From positions 1-53,071 of the forward strand of contig CANQQJ010000025.1 in the NCBI GenBank assembly GCA_947625905.1: 53,071 nt of DNA, given 5' to 3'. Of this stretch, positions 7,829 to 17,521 are shown piece by piece. A model generated the notes under the pieces. The model worked only from the letters and a program-made list of their open reading frames with translations. It had not been told where the DNA came from and searched no databases. Position numbers and translations under genes: made by a program. Origin of the DNA: an uncultured Clostridia bacterium (GTDB lineage: Bacteria; Bacillota; Clostridia; Monoglobales; Monoglobaceae). Position 1 is the stretch's first letter. Every line of letters begins with the position of its first letter.

Positions 7829-8206
7829 TTACCTCCCGGTCACCGCGTCGATCTCTCCGCCCTCGCCCGAAACTATCCTGACGGTCAGCTTGTGCGGCAG
7901 GCAGACTATGGGATATGCGCTTCCCGTTATCCTGCCCTGCTTTACGCAGACCTTGTCGTGGCAGTCGGCCTCGGTCACCGAGACGGCGCCGCGCTCGATA
8001 TGCACGATGTTGTATCCGTTTTCGCTCTCTATCCTGAGGTCATAGGGCTCGCCAGCGGCGCTCAGGTCTATAGTCCGCTCCACTTCTCCGTTCAGCAGTA
8101 TTTCGGCGGTTTTTGCCTCGTTTTTCCCGCCGCCGCGAAGCAGGATGACCGCCGCGCACAGCGCGAGCGCGGCCGCGAAAATTATGATCAGTACTTTATT
8201 TTTCAT
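7829..8206 (-). CDS. NusG domain II-containing membrane-anchored protein
   Basis: 125 residues. One N-terminal membrane helix (VLIIIFAAALALCAAVILL) is followed by a small beta domain with the family signature CHDKVCV-x-x-G-x-I ... PIVCLPHKLTVRI; three Cys are present. These proteins share the fold of the insertion domain of some NusG proteins but are extracytoplasmic and have no known transcription role. Cotranscribed with the Gx transporter gene from a strong promoter at 8235-8264. Confidence 0.85.
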   Translation of the reverse strand: MKNKVLIIIFAAALALCAAVILLRGGGKNEAKTAEILLNGEVERTIDLSAAGEPYDLRIESENGYNIVHIERGAVSVTEADCHDKVCVKQGRITGSAYPIVCLPHKLTVRIVSGEGGEIDAVTGR

Positions 8207-8234
8207 CGGTGTTCCGCACCTTTCTAACCCTTAA

Positions 8235-8264
8235 ATTATAACATTTAAGAGCCGATATTGTCAA
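8235..8264 (-). promoter_or_regulatory. Promoter for NusG-II/Gx transporter pair
   Basis: Minus strand: -35 TTGACA (8264-8259), 18-bp spacer, -10 TATAAT (8240-8235). Confidence 0.85.
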
Positions 8265-8377
8265 TTTATTTTGCCGTATTTTACTGTTTTTTTGCGCCAT
8301 TGAAAATTTTTGGTTGTTTTGTCAACTTTTTTGTGAGCGTGGGTTAATCTTTTGTAATATTTGTGTTAAATTTTTGC

Positions 8378-8406
8378 TTGTTTAATATCTTCTTAAATGG
8401 TATACT
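8378..8406 (+). promoter_or_regulatory. Promoter for pncB-prs-miaB operon
   Basis: -35 TTGTTT (8378-8383), 17-bp spacer, -10 TATACT (8401-8406). The 244-bp divergent spacer (8207-8450) otherwise shows only AT-rich sequence. Confidence 0.7.
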
Positions 8407-8450
8407 TATAGCGTAAGAATATGCCGACTTAGGCTATGAGGTGAATTTCA

Positions 8451-9881
8451 ATGAATTATACAATGCTTACGGATTTTTATGAGATCACTATGGCGAACGG
8501 CTATCTGGAGTGCGGAATGGGTGATCGCATCGCCTATTTTGACATGTTTTTCCGTCAGGCTCCCGACGGAGCGGGATTCGCGATAATGGCCGGCGTGGAG
8601 CAGCTGATCAAGTATTTGTCCGAGCTTAAGTTTACCGATGACGATATAGAGTATCTCCGCGGAAAAAATATGTTCTGCGAGGAGTTTTTAAATTATCTCA
8701 GAGATTTTGAATTCAAATGCGACGTGTGGGCTATTCCCGAAGGCACGCCGATTTTCCCGGGTGAGCCCCTTGTGACCGTCCGCGGCCCGATCATTCAGGC
8801 TCAGTTTGTCGAGACCATGGTCCTTCTCACCGTTAATCATCAGAGTTTGATCGCCACCAAGAGCAACCGTATTGTCCGCGCGGCAAACGGTATTCCCGTT
8901 ATGGAATTCGGCTCGAGGCGCGCTCAGGGTTACGACGGAGCGATCTACGGCTCAAGAGCCGCCTACATCGGAGGCGTGGCCGGCACGGCCTGCACGATAA
9001 GCGAGCGCATGTTCGATATACCCGCGCTCGGCACGATGGCTCACAGCTGGGTCCAGAGCTTCGACAGCGAGTATGAGGCTTTCCTCGCATACGCTAAGTG
9101 CTATCCCGAAAACTGCACGCTGCTGGTCGACACCTATAATGTGTTAAAAAGCGGCATACCCAACGCCATCCGCGTGTTTAACGAGGTGCTTAAACCTATG
9201 GGCATCAAAAAGTGCGGCATCAGGATAGACAGCGGCGACATAACCTATCTGTCAAAAAAAGCCAGAAAGATGCTTGATGACGCCGGATGGTATGATGCCG
9301 CGGTGTGCGCGTCAAACTCCCTTGACGAGTACATAATCCGCGATATTCTCAGGCAGGGGGCCAAGATAGACTCGTTCGGCGTGGGCGAAAGGCTCATAAC
9401 GTCAAAGTCCGAGCCTGTGTTCGGCGGAGTGTACAAGCTGGTCGCGATAGAGAAGGACGGAGAGATCGTTCCGCGCATCAAGATAAGCGAGAACGTGCAG
9501 AAGATCACAAATCCGTATTTCAAAAAGGTCGTCCGCCTGTATTCAAACGAGACGGGTATGGCGATAGCCGACGTGCTGACGGCGTATGACGAGAAGATCG
9601 ACGAAAGCGAGCCCTATGAAATATTCGATCCCCAGAACACCTGGAAGCGCAAGACGGTTGCCGATTTCAAGGCCGTTGAGCTGCAGGTCCCGATATTCAG
9701 GGGCGGCAAATTGGTGTACGAGTCGCCGACTCTCGGCGAGATAAAAGATTACGCCGAAAAGGAGCTCGGCCTTATATGGGACGAGGTAAAAAGGTTCAAC
9801 AATCCCCACACCTATTATGTAGATCTTTCGCAAAAGCTGTGGGATATAAGATATGATCTGCTTAAAAGCTATAACGCGTAA
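8451..9881 (+). CDS. pncB: Nicotinate phosphoribosyltransferase
   Basis: 476 residues, full length for the family. It joins nicotinate and PRPP to give nicotinate mononucleotide in NAD salvage. Visible family motifs are MLTDFYEITMANGYL at the N-terminus, EFGSRRAQGYDGAI (about 152-165), the GTMAHSWVQSF segment with the conserved His (about 193), and LVDTYNVLKSG/GIRIDSGDI. The start follows GAGGTG. The next gene makes PRPP, its cosubstrate, so the pair forms a coherent metabolic module. Confidence 0.95.
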   Translation: MNYTMLTDFYEITMANGYLECGMGDRIAYFDMFFRQAPDGAGFAIMAGVEQLIKYLSELKFTDDDIEYLRGKNMFCEEFLNYLRDFEFKCDVWAIPEGTPIFPGEPLVTVRGPIIQAQFVETMVLLTVNHQSLIATKSNRIVRAANGIPVMEFGSRRAQGYDGAIYGSRAAYIGGVAGTACTISERMFDIPALGTMAHSWVQSFDSEYEAFLAYAKCYPENCTLLVDTYNVLKSGIPNAIRVFNEVLKPMGIKKCGIRIDSGDITYLSKKARKMLDDAGWYDAAVCASNSLDEYIIRDILRQGAKIDSFGVGERLITSKSEPVFGGVYKLVAIEKDGEIVPRIKISENVQKITNPYFKKVVRLYSNETGMAIADVLTAYDEKIDESEPYEIFDPQNTWKRKTVADFKAVELQVPIFRGGKLVYESPTLGEIKDYAEKELGLIWDEVKRFNNPHTYYVDLSQKLWDIRYDLLKSYNA

Positions 9882-9919
9882 CCAATTAATTTATCTTACA
9901 TAAAAGAAAGGATATTATA

Positions 9920-11062
9920 ATGCAAGAGAATCCATTGCAAGCTTATAACCTGGACAGACTGGGAATCATCGGTATGAAAGGCTGCGAGGAGCTGGCCGAA
10001 AAGGTGGACAGGCACCTTATAAACTTCTGCGCCAAAAGCGGCATAGAGACGGGCTCGTTTTTGATCCCCGCCGCATGCTCGCGTTTCGGCACGGGCGAGG
10101 CAAAAGCCGTTATTTCCCACTCGGTAAGAACTTACGATATCTACATTATATGCGATCCGTACAACTACGGCGTGACCTACAAGATGTACGGCGCCGACCA
10201 CCCCATGAGCCCCGACGACCACTATCAGGACTTAAAGAGGATAATCTCGGCTCTGGGCGGCAAGGCGAAGCGCATAACGGTTATCATGCCGATGATGTAC
10301 GAGGGCAGACAGCACAGAAGGATAGCCCGCGAGTCTCTGGACGCGGCGATGATGCTTCAGGAGCTGACGAACATGGGAGTTGACAATTTTATCACGTTCG
10401 ACGCCCACGACTCGAGGGTCCAGAACGCGATACCGCTCAAGAGCTTCGAGAATGTCCGCCCCACGTATCAGATGATAAAGGCGTGCCTCAGGTACAACTC
10501 CGATATTATTTTAAAGCCCGACGAAACGCTTATCGTGTCGCCCGACGAGGGAGCGATGGGCAGATGTATGTACTATTCGTCGGTGCTGAGCATGGACCTT
10601 GTTATGTTCTACAAGCGCCGCGACTACTCGAGAGTGGTAAACGGCAAGAACCCGATCGTGGCTCATCAGTTCCTGGGAAAAGACATAAACGACAAAAACG
10701 TTATCGTGGTCGACGATATGATCGCTTCGGGCGAGTCGCTGCTGGACGTTGCCAAGGAGCTCAAAAAGCGCCACGCGAAACGGGTCATCGTGTTTTCGTC
10801 CTTCGGCCTTTTCACCGAGGGAGTTGAGAAGTTCAACAAGGCGTACGCCGAGGGCCTGATCGACGCGGTGTTTACCACCAACACGGTCTACAGGCGCCCC
10901 GAGCTCAAGGAATGCGAGTGGTACCACGAGGTCGATATGTCGAAATTTATCGGCCTTATCATCAGACAGCTTAACGGCGACTGCTCGATCAGCGAGCTGC
11001 TCACGCCGATGAAGAAGATCAACAGGATCCTGGAAAGATATAAATCCGGAGAGACGGTATAG
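9920..11062 (+). CDS. prs: Ribose-phosphate pyrophosphokinase, divergent long form
   Basis: 380 residues, longer than the usual 310-320. It transfers pyrophosphate from ATP to ribose 5-phosphate to make PRPP. The PRPP-binding loop is VIVVDDMIASGESL (about 258-271), and the MMYEGRQHRRIARES and TFDAHDSRVQN segments match the catalytic flap and the metal-binding DAH motif. The N-terminal extension and C-terminal tail place it in a divergent Clostridia subgroup. AAAGGA precedes the ATG. Just 1 bp separates it from miaB, so the two are probably translationally coupled. Confidence 0.92.
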   Translation: MQENPLQAYNLDRLGIIGMKGCEELAEKVDRHLINFCAKSGIETGSFLIPAACSRFGTGEAKAVISHSVRTYDIYIICDPYNYGVTYKMYGADHPMSPDDHYQDLKRIISALGGKAKRITVIMPMMYEGRQHRRIARESLDAAMMLQELTNMGVDNFITFDAHDSRVQNAIPLKSFENVRPTYQMIKACLRYNSDIILKPDETLIVSPDEGAMGRCMYYSSVLSMDLVMFYKRRDYSRVVNGKNPIVAHQFLGKDINDKNVIVVDDMIASGESLLDVAKELKKRHAKRVIVFSSFGLFTEGVEKFNKAYAEGLIDAVFTTNTVYRRPELKECEWYHEVDMSKFIGLIIRQLNGDCSISELLTPMKKINRILERYKSGETV

Positions 11063-11063
11063 C

Positions 11064-12503
11064 ATGAATAGTTTGAATAGTTCCGCCGCGTCGGGGGCTT
11101 CGGCTCCCGCGCGGCAGAGAGATTTTATGGCGCGGGTCCTGGAGCTTAACCGTATGAGGGAGGTTCCGCCCGCGGCGTTTGTTGAGACCTACGGGTGCCA
11201 GCAGAACGTCAGCGATTCCGAGAAGCTCTCCGGAATGCTGCGGGACATGGGCTACAGGCTTATAGGCTCCGCCGATGGCGCGGATCTTGTGATATTCAAC
11301 ACCTGCGCCGTGCGCGAGAACGCCGAGCTCAAGGTGTTCGGAAACTTAGGTGCCCTGAAGCACAACAAGCGCAGGAATCCCGATATGCTCATCGGAGTTT
11401 GCGGCTGCATGATACAGCAGAAGCATATCGCCGAGACCATCAGGAAAAAATACAAGCATGTGGACATGGTGTTCGGTACCCACGCGCTTTACAGATTTCC
11501 TCAGATACTCTGCGAGGCCCTGGAGGGCGGCAGGATAGTTGACATAGAGGGCGAGAGGGGCGAGATCGTTGAAAACGTGCCCCTTGAGCGGGACGTTCCG
11601 CCGCTTGCGAAAGTGCCGATAATGTACGGCTGCAACAACTTCTGCACATATTGCGTGGTGCCGTATGTCCGCGGCAGGGAGCGCAGCCGCTCGGCCGAGA
11701 ATATACTGGCCGAGTGCGAGAGCGTCGCGAAGCAGGGCTACCGAGAAATTATGCTGCTGGGCCAAAACGTCAATTCCTACGGTAACGACCTGGGCGGCGG
11801 TCTCACGTTCGCGGGACTGCTGCGGGAGGTCGCGAAGATCGACAGCATTGAGCGCATACGCTTTATGACCAGCCACCCCAAGGACATATCGGACGAGCTG
11901 ATAAAAACGATGGCGGAGGAACCCAAGATCTGCAAGCAGCTGCATCTGCCGATACAGTCGGGCTCCGACAGGGTGCTTAGGGCGATGAACCGAAAATACA
12001 CCCGCGCGGAGTATATGGAAAAGCTGCGCAAAATTCGCGCGGCTATGCCCGACATAGTGCTGACGACCGATATAATTTGCGGCTTTCCCGGCGAGACGAA
12101 CGAGGATTTTGCCGAGACGCTCAGCGCACTGCGCGAAGCGGAGTACGACATGATATTTTCGTTTATTTATTCAAGGCGGGTCGGCACGCCCGCGGCGGAA
12201 ATGCCCGACTGTCTGACCGACGAGGAAAAGCACAGGAATTTTGACGAGATGCTCAAGGTGCAGAACGAGATATCAAAGCAGAAGAACCTGAAATATATAA
12301 ACACCGAGCAGACCGTGCTCATTGAGGGACGGAGCAAAACCAATCCCGACACAATAACAGGCAGGACCGAGGGCGGCAAGATCGTGAATATAAGCTGCCC
12401 GAATCTCACAGACCGCGAGAAGGACGCGCTGACCGGCGAGCTTGTCGATGTCGTGATAACGGGCGCTCAGACATGGTCGCTCACCGGAGAGATAATCAAT
12501 TAA
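11064..12503 (+). CDS. miaB: tRNA-2-methylthio-N6-dimethylallyladenosine synthase MiaB
   Basis: 479 residues. A radical-SAM methylthiotransferase that adds a methylthio group to i6A37 of tRNA. The N-terminal MTTase domain carries three cluster Cys (ETYGCQQNVSDSE, NTCAVRENAE, CGCMIQQ), then the radical SAM motif CNNFCTYC (about 191-198), and a C-terminal TRAM domain (about 415-479). An N-terminal extension rich in Ser/Ala precedes the MTTase domain. miaA, which makes its substrate, is the last gene of the same operon. Confidence 0.95.
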   Translation: MNSLNSSAASGASAPARQRDFMARVLELNRMREVPPAAFVETYGCQQNVSDSEKLSGMLRDMGYRLIGSADGADLVIFNTCAVRENAELKVFGNLGALKHNKRRNPDMLIGVCGCMIQQKHIAETIRKKYKHVDMVFGTHALYRFPQILCEALEGGRIVDIEGERGEIVENVPLERDVPPLAKVPIMYGCNNFCTYCVVPYVRGRERSRSAENILAECESVAKQGYREIMLLGQNVNSYGNDLGGGLTFAGLLREVAKIDSIERIRFMTSHPKDISDELIKTMAEEPKICKQLHLPIQSGSDRVLRAMNRKYTRAEYMEKLRKIRAAMPDIVLTTDIICGFPGETNEDFAETLSALREAEYDMIFSFIYSRRVGTPAAEMPDCLTDEEKHRNFDEMLKVQNEISKQKNLKYINTEQTVLIEGRSKTNPDTITGRTEGGKIVNISCPNLTDREKDALTGELVDVVITGAQTWSLTGEIIN

Positions 12504-12516
12504 AGGAGATAAATTT

Positions 12517-12909
12517 ATGCAAAACGAGGAAATTTTCGAAAAGGCGAGAGAGCTGGGCGAGCTCATAAGAAACAGCGAGACGAAAAAACGTTCCGATGAG
12601 ACAAGCCGCGCTCTTTTGGAGGACGACGAGGCAAAGGGCCTGATCGATAACTATAACAGGATCAGAGAGGAAAAAATGGCTGAGTATTCGGACAAGACTC
12701 CCACAAAGGAGGAAGCGCAGGAGGTCAACGACTATCTCCAGCGCGAGTTTGAAAAGCTGACGGTGAATCCGATAATCAAGGAATATCTGGAGGCGGCGCG
12801 GGATTACGAGATGCTGCTGGGCCGCATGGACGGAATACTCAAGCACTTTATCGCGGGAGAGCAGGAAGGCTGCAGCGGAAGCTGCGCGACCTGCGGCGGA
12901 TGTCACTGA
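12517..12909 (+). CDS. YlbF/YmcA (RicA)-family protein with Cys-rich tail
   Basis: 130 residues, almost all helical, with the YlbF/YmcA family layout (ARELGELIRNSETKKRSDE ... NPIIKEYLEAARDYEMLLG). The C-terminus CSGSCATCGGC has four Cys. In Bacillus subtilis the relative YmcA/RicA sits next to miaB and upstream of mutS-mutL, and the RicA-RicF-RicT complex binds Fe-S clusters and promotes RNA processing by RNase Y. The matching gene order and Cys tail suggest the same role here, but which of the paired paralogs this represents cannot be decided. Start after AAAGGAG. Confidence 0.85.
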   Translation: MQNEEIFEKARELGELIRNSETKKRSDETSRALLEDDEAKGLIDNYNRIREEKMAEYSDKTPTKEEAQEVNDYLQREFEKLTVNPIIKEYLEAARDYEMLLGRMDGILKHFIAGEQEGCSGSCATCGGCH

Positions 12910-15548
12910 TGATAATAGACAAAAACAATCTGACGCCGATGATGCGTCAGTATTTTGAGGTCAAGGACAATTACCCCGACAGCATACTGATGTACCGTCT
13001 GGGGGATTTTTATGAGATGTTTTTCGAGGACGCGCTGACCGCCTCCAAGGTCCTTGATATCGCTCTGACCGGCCGCGCCTGCGGCCTTAAGGAAAAGGCC
13101 CCAATGTGCGGCGTGCCTTTCCATTCTGTGGATAGTTATATAGTAAAGCTCATCGCCGCCGGATACAACGTGGCGGTTTGCGAGCAGGCGGAGGACCCCG
13201 CCGAGGCCAAGGGCATAGTCCGCCGCGAGGTTATCCGCGTGATAACCCCGGGCACGATAATGGACACTGCCGCTCTTGACGACAAGAAAAATAACTACCT
13301 GTGCGCCTTCGCGAAAAGCGGCGGCGCTTTTGGACTTGTTTTCGCCGATATAACCACCGGCGAGACCTACGCGGGGGAATATTTCGGAGACGACGCGGAA
13401 AGCAAGACAATAGACGCGCTCACGAGGTTCAGTCCCGTTGAGTTCATAATGAATCTTGAGGCCTACGAAAACACGGGCCTTGTTGAGGACATCAAAAACA
13501 GGTTCGGCTGCTTTGTGCGCAATTATTACGATTGGGCTTTTTCCGAAGAGCAGGCCGACAAGACGGTACCCGAGCGTTTCGGAGCCGAGACCGCGGGCGA
13601 TCTGAAGCTCGGGCGAGGCATGATGTACCGCGCTATGAGCGGTGCGCTCGCGTTTTTGACAGAGACTCAGAAAACCGAGCTTAAAAACATAAAAGCTCCC
13701 GAGATAATAAGCGAGAGCCCGACCATGCTGATCGACGCCTACAGCATGCGGAACCTGGAGATCACCGAGACGATCCGAGGCGGAAGCTTTCGCGGAAGTC
13801 TGCTCAGTGTGCTGAGCCGAACCCGAACCGCCATGGGCAGCCGAATGCTGCGCAGAATGATAACCGCGCCGCTGCTCAATCGTATCGCGATAACCAACCG
13901 CCACATAGCGGTCGACGAGTTTTTCAAAAACCCGATGCTGCGGGAGGAAACATCCGAGCTGCTTAGCGGCGTTAAAGACATAGAGCGCACGATCACCAAG
14001 GTCGTGTACAAGACCGCCAACTGCCACGATCTGCTGAATCTGATGAATTCATTTGAGAACCTGCCCGCGCTTAAAAAGCTGCTTGGCGGCTGCGAGAGCA
14101 AGCTTATACGCGAGCAGCTGCGCCGTCTGGACGATCTGAGCGATCTGAGGCAGCTGATATTTGACTCTGTCGACCCCGAGGCCCCGGTCTCGCTGCGAAA
14201 CGGAAATATGATAAAAAGCGGGGCGGACGAAGAGATCGACAAGCTGCGCGACCTTAGGGACAACGGCCGCAAATGGCTGATCGACATGGTGGAGGAAGAA
14301 AAGAAAAACACGGGCATCAAAACCATGAGGCTGGGCTTTAACAAGGTCTTCGGATATTACATAGAGGTCAGCAACGCTCAGACCGAAAACGTGCCCGATT
14401 ATTTTATAAGAAAACAGACGCTGGTAAACGGCGAGAGATATATAACGCCAAAGATAAAAGAACTGGAGGAGCGGATCCTAAACGCCGACTCCAAGGTGAC
14501 AGACCTTGAGTATGAGATGTTCTGCCGAGTGCGCGACAAAGTGGGCGAGAGCTGCGAGCGCGTACGCGAGACCGCGTCGGCGGTGGCAATGATCGACGTG
14601 CTGAGCTCTCTGGCGAAGGTCGCCGAGGAGAGGAACTATGTCATGCCGGTCATGACAAACTCCGACAGGATAGTGATAAAAGACGGCCGCCACCCGGTCG
14701 TGGAGGCGCTGAACCGCTCGGCGCTGTTTATCCCGAACGACGCGGAGCTTGACAACCGAGAGAACCAGATCGCGATAATAACGGGCCCCAACATGGCGGG
14801 AAAATCCACATACATGCGGCAGATCGCCGTTATAGCTCTTATGGCGCAGATGGGAAGCTTCGTCCCCGCCGCCTCGGCGGAGATCGGGATCGTCGATCGG
14901 ATATTCACCCGCGTGGGCGCCAGCGACGATTTGAGCTCCGGCGACAGCACGTTCATGGTCGAGATGAAGGAAGTGGCGTATATTTTAAACAACGCCACCC
15001 GAAACAGCCTGATAATCCTCGACGAGATAGGCAGAGGAACCAGCACCTATGACGGGCTGAGCATTGCCTGGGCGGTCGTTGAGTATATAGCCGACGTGAA
15101 AAAATGCGGCGCGAAAACCTTGTTCGCCACCCACTACCACGAGCTGACCGAGCTTGAGGACAAAATAAAAAATGTAAAGAACTACTGCATAGCGGCGCGC
15201 AAAAGGGGCGACAACATAACGTTCCTAAGAAAAATCATAAGAGGCGGAGCCGACGAGAGCTACGGCGTTGAGGTCGCGGCGCTTGCGGGCGTCAAAAAAT
15301 CCGTGATCCGACGCGCCAAGGAGATCGCCGCCGATCTTGAGAGCCGCGATAAAAAGCAGGTCAGCACCAAGAGTATCAGAACAGCCGCCGACAAACAAAA
15401 AAAGCGGGACGAAAATCAGCTTGACTTCTTTGCTCAGGCCGAGAGCCCGGTCGTGGCGAAGCTCAAGCGGATGGACCTGAACACGATCACGCCGATCGAG
15501 GCGCTGACAAAACTATACGAGCTTAAGGCCGAGGCGCAAAACGAATAA
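12909..15548 (+). CDS. mutS: DNA mismatch repair protein MutS
   Basis: 879 residues. The N-terminal mismatch-recognition domain has the GDFYEMF motif (Phe wedge and Glu), followed by connector, lever, clamp and a C-terminal ABC ATPase with Walker A GPNMAGKST (about 625-633), Walker B LIILDEIGRGTST and the ATHYHELTEL switch. The C-terminal tail ends after a LDFFAQ segment typical of MutS. The start may be ATG 12900 or ATG 12909; 12909 is chosen because it overlaps the preceding stop (TGATG) with GGCGGA at 12895-12900. Works with MutL encoded next. Confidence 0.95.
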   Translation: MIIDKNNLTPMMRQYFEVKDNYPDSILMYRLGDFYEMFFEDALTASKVLDIALTGRACGLKEKAPMCGVPFHSVDSYIVKLIAAGYNVAVCEQAEDPAEAKGIVRREVIRVITPGTIMDTAALDDKKNNYLCAFAKSGGAFGLVFADITTGETYAGEYFGDDAESKTIDALTRFSPVEFIMNLEAYENTGLVEDIKNRFGCFVRNYYDWAFSEEQADKTVPERFGAETAGDLKLGRGMMYRAMSGALAFLTETQKTELKNIKAPEIISESPTMLIDAYSMRNLEITETIRGGSFRGSLLSVLSRTRTAMGSRMLRRMITAPLLNRIAITNRHIAVDEFFKNPMLREETSELLSGVKDIERTITKVVYKTANCHDLLNLMNSFENLPALKKLLGGCESKLIREQLRRLDDLSDLRQLIFDSVDPEAPVSLRNGNMIKSGADEEIDKLRDLRDNGRKWLIDMVEEEKKNTGIKTMRLGFNKVFGYYIEVSNAQTENVPDYFIRKQTLVNGERYITPKIKELEERILNADSKVTDLEYEMFCRVRDKVGESCERVRETASAVAMIDVLSSLAKVAEERNYVMPVMTNSDRIVIKDGRHPVVEALNRSALFIPNDAELDNRENQIAIITGPNMAGKSTYMRQIAVIALMAQMGSFVPAASAEIGIVDRIFTRVGASDDLSSGDSTFMVEMKEVAYILNNATRNSLIILDEIGRGTSTYDGLSIAWAVVEYIADVKKCGAKTLFATHYHELTELEDKIKNVKNYCIAARKRGDNITFLRKIIRGGADESYGVEVAALAGVKKSVIRRAKEIAADLESRDKKQVSTKSIRTAADKQKKRDENQLDFFAQAESPVVAKLKRMDLNTITPIEALTKLYELKAEAQNE

Positions 15549-15569
15549 AACACAAATGGGGTGAAAACC

Positions 15570-17507
15570 ATGCCGAATGAAATACGGGTGCTGCCCGAGG
15601 AGGTGGCCGACAAGATAGCCGCCGGCGAGGTGGCGGAGCGGCCGAGCGCCGTCGTCAAGGAGCTGACCGAAAACGCCATCGACGCGGGAGCGGACAAGAT
15701 AACCGTCGAGATAAAAAACGGCGGCGTCAAGCTGATACGCGTCACCGACAACGGCTGCGGAATACCGAGGGACCAGGTCAAGACCGCGTTCCTGCGCCAC
15801 GCGACCAGCAAGCTGAGAAGCGAAAGCGACCTCTACAGCATATCAACCATGGGCTTCCGCGGCGAGGCGCTGTCGAGCATTTGCGCCGTGGCGAGGGTCG
15901 AGGTTATCACCCGAACCGAGACCGAGGAGCTTGGAGCTCACTATGTCGTCGACCACGGAGAGTGCGGCGAGGCTGACGAGATCGCCTGCGGCGTCGGCAC
16001 GATAATGTCGGTCGAGGACTTGTTTTTAAATGTTCCCGCCCGCATGAAGTTCCTGAAAAAAGACAGCACCGAGGCGGGCTACGTGTCCGATCTTATGACA
16101 AGGCTGGCGCTCTCGAAGCCCCATATCGCCTTTGAGTATATCTGCGACGGCAGCACGGTGTTTGTCACAAGCGGCGACGGCGACATAAAAAACGTGATAC
16201 TCAAGGTCTACGGCCTGAAATTCGCGAAGGCGGTCATGCCCGTCGATTATACCGAGGGCGGCATCCGCGTGACGGGCGCGGCGGGGCGGCCCGAGCAGCT
16301 GTCGTTCGGCAACAGAACAAAGCAGACAATATTTGTCAACGGCAGATATATAAAGAACCATGTGATAGCCAAAATAGCCGAGGAGGCGTTTCGCAACGCC
16401 CTCATGGTCGGCAGGTTCCCGTTTTTTGTGCTGGATATAAAAATGCCGCCCGAGCTCGTTGACGTCAACGTGCACCCGGCAAAAACCGAGGTCAAGTTCG
16501 CCAATGAGAAGGAGCTTTATGACATAATTTACCACGCGATGAAAAACGCCCTCTACGGCGGCAGGCCTATCGAAAAACCGGAGCAAAACAACGCCGCGGA
16601 CAAAAACCGGGCGGTTCTGAGAGACAGCGGCGCGGGCGCGTACCCTCCGCGCGAGAGCGAGAAAATAAACAAAAAAGTCGTCCGCGACTATCTTGAATAC
16701 ACCAAGCCGAAAATAACGGGCGGGATCCGTATGCCCGAAAAAGTAATTTCCGAAGGCGGCGCAGGCGATGTTCCGCGGACGGATAATATTCCTCCGCTCG
16801 ACAAAGCGAATGATGTTTCTGTCCTCGATAAGAACGAGGATATCGGCGGCAGCTTAAGCCCCGACGCGGACGCGGATGATTTTGACGTCCAGCTGGGGCT
16901 TGACGAGCCCGAAGCCGCGGCATTTTCCGACTGCAAGATAATCGGTCAGGTGTTTAACACCTATATCATTTTGGCGTCGCGCGACAAAATGTATCTGATA
17001 GACCAGCACGCGGCGCACGAGAGGTTCGGATTTGAGGAACTTAAAGAGGCGTACCGCAAAAACGAGAGGCTGTCTCAGCTGCTGCTTACGCCGATAGCCG
17101 TCAGCCTCAGCCATGCCGAGTACGGCGCGGTCATGGAAAATCTTGAGACGTTCAAAAAGTTCGGATTTGAGATCGCGGATTTCGGCGGCGGCTCGATCGT
17201 GATCAACGAGACGCCGATAATCGCCTCCGACGAGGACATCAAGTCGCTGCTTTACGAGATATTAAACGCTGTTATGGACAATATAAAGCATCCCGTGGCG
17301 GACTTTGAGGAAAAAGCGCTTGATATGATCTCCTGCAAAAAGGCGATAAAGGGCGGCGACAGACTTTCCCTGCCCGAGATGAGCAAGGTCGTCGAGCAGG
17401 TCGAGGACCTGTACAGCCGAGGCGTAAAGACCTGTCCCCACGGACGGCCGATAGTTATAAGCCTTTCAAAAACAAAAATAGAAAAAATGTTCGGACGGAT
17501 AGTTTAA
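15570..17507 (+). CDS. mutL: DNA mismatch repair endonuclease MutL
   Basis: 645 residues. GHKL ATPase domain: ELTENAIDAGA (about 30-40), TDNGCGI and GFRGEAL. A low-complexity linker (about 335-450) leads to the C-terminal dimer domain with the endonuclease motif DQHAAHERFGFEE (about 475), plus SCKKAIKGGDRL and CPHGRPIVI. The Zn/Mn-binding motifs show this is the nicking type found in bacteria lacking MutH. ATG 15570 is chosen over the GTG at 15561, since GGGGTG is the ribosome binding site. Operon with mutS (21-bp gap) and miaA. Confidence 0.95.
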   Translation: MPNEIRVLPEEVADKIAAGEVAERPSAVVKELTENAIDAGADKITVEIKNGGVKLIRVTDNGCGIPRDQVKTAFLRHATSKLRSESDLYSISTMGFRGEALSSICAVARVEVITRTETEELGAHYVVDHGECGEADEIACGVGTIMSVEDLFLNVPARMKFLKKDSTEAGYVSDLMTRLALSKPHIAFEYICDGSTVFVTSGDGDIKNVILKVYGLKFAKAVMPVDYTEGGIRVTGAAGRPEQLSFGNRTKQTIFVNGRYIKNHVIAKIAEEAFRNALMVGRFPFFVLDIKMPPELVDVNVHPAKTEVKFANEKELYDIIYHAMKNALYGGRPIEKPEQNNAADKNRAVLRDSGAGAYPPRESEKINKKVVRDYLEYTKPKITGGIRMPEKVISEGGAGDVPRTDNIPPLDKANDVSVLDKNEDIGGSLSPDADADDFDVQLGLDEPEAAAFSDCKIIGQVFNTYIILASRDKMYLIDQHAAHERFGFEELKEAYRKNERLSQLLLTPIAVSLSHAEYGAVMENLETFKKFGFEIADFGGGSIVINETPIIASDEDIKSLLYEILNAVMDNIKHPVADFEEKALDMISCKKAIKGGDRLSLPEMSKVVEQVEDLYSRGVKTCPHGRPIVISLSKTKIEKMFGRIV

Positions 17508-17521
17508 AAGGGGGCATCGCC

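Noticed and set aside
12903-14027. 374-codon minus-strand frame opposite mutS
   Set aside because: Shadow frame of MutS; its composition follows the codon pattern of the sense gene.
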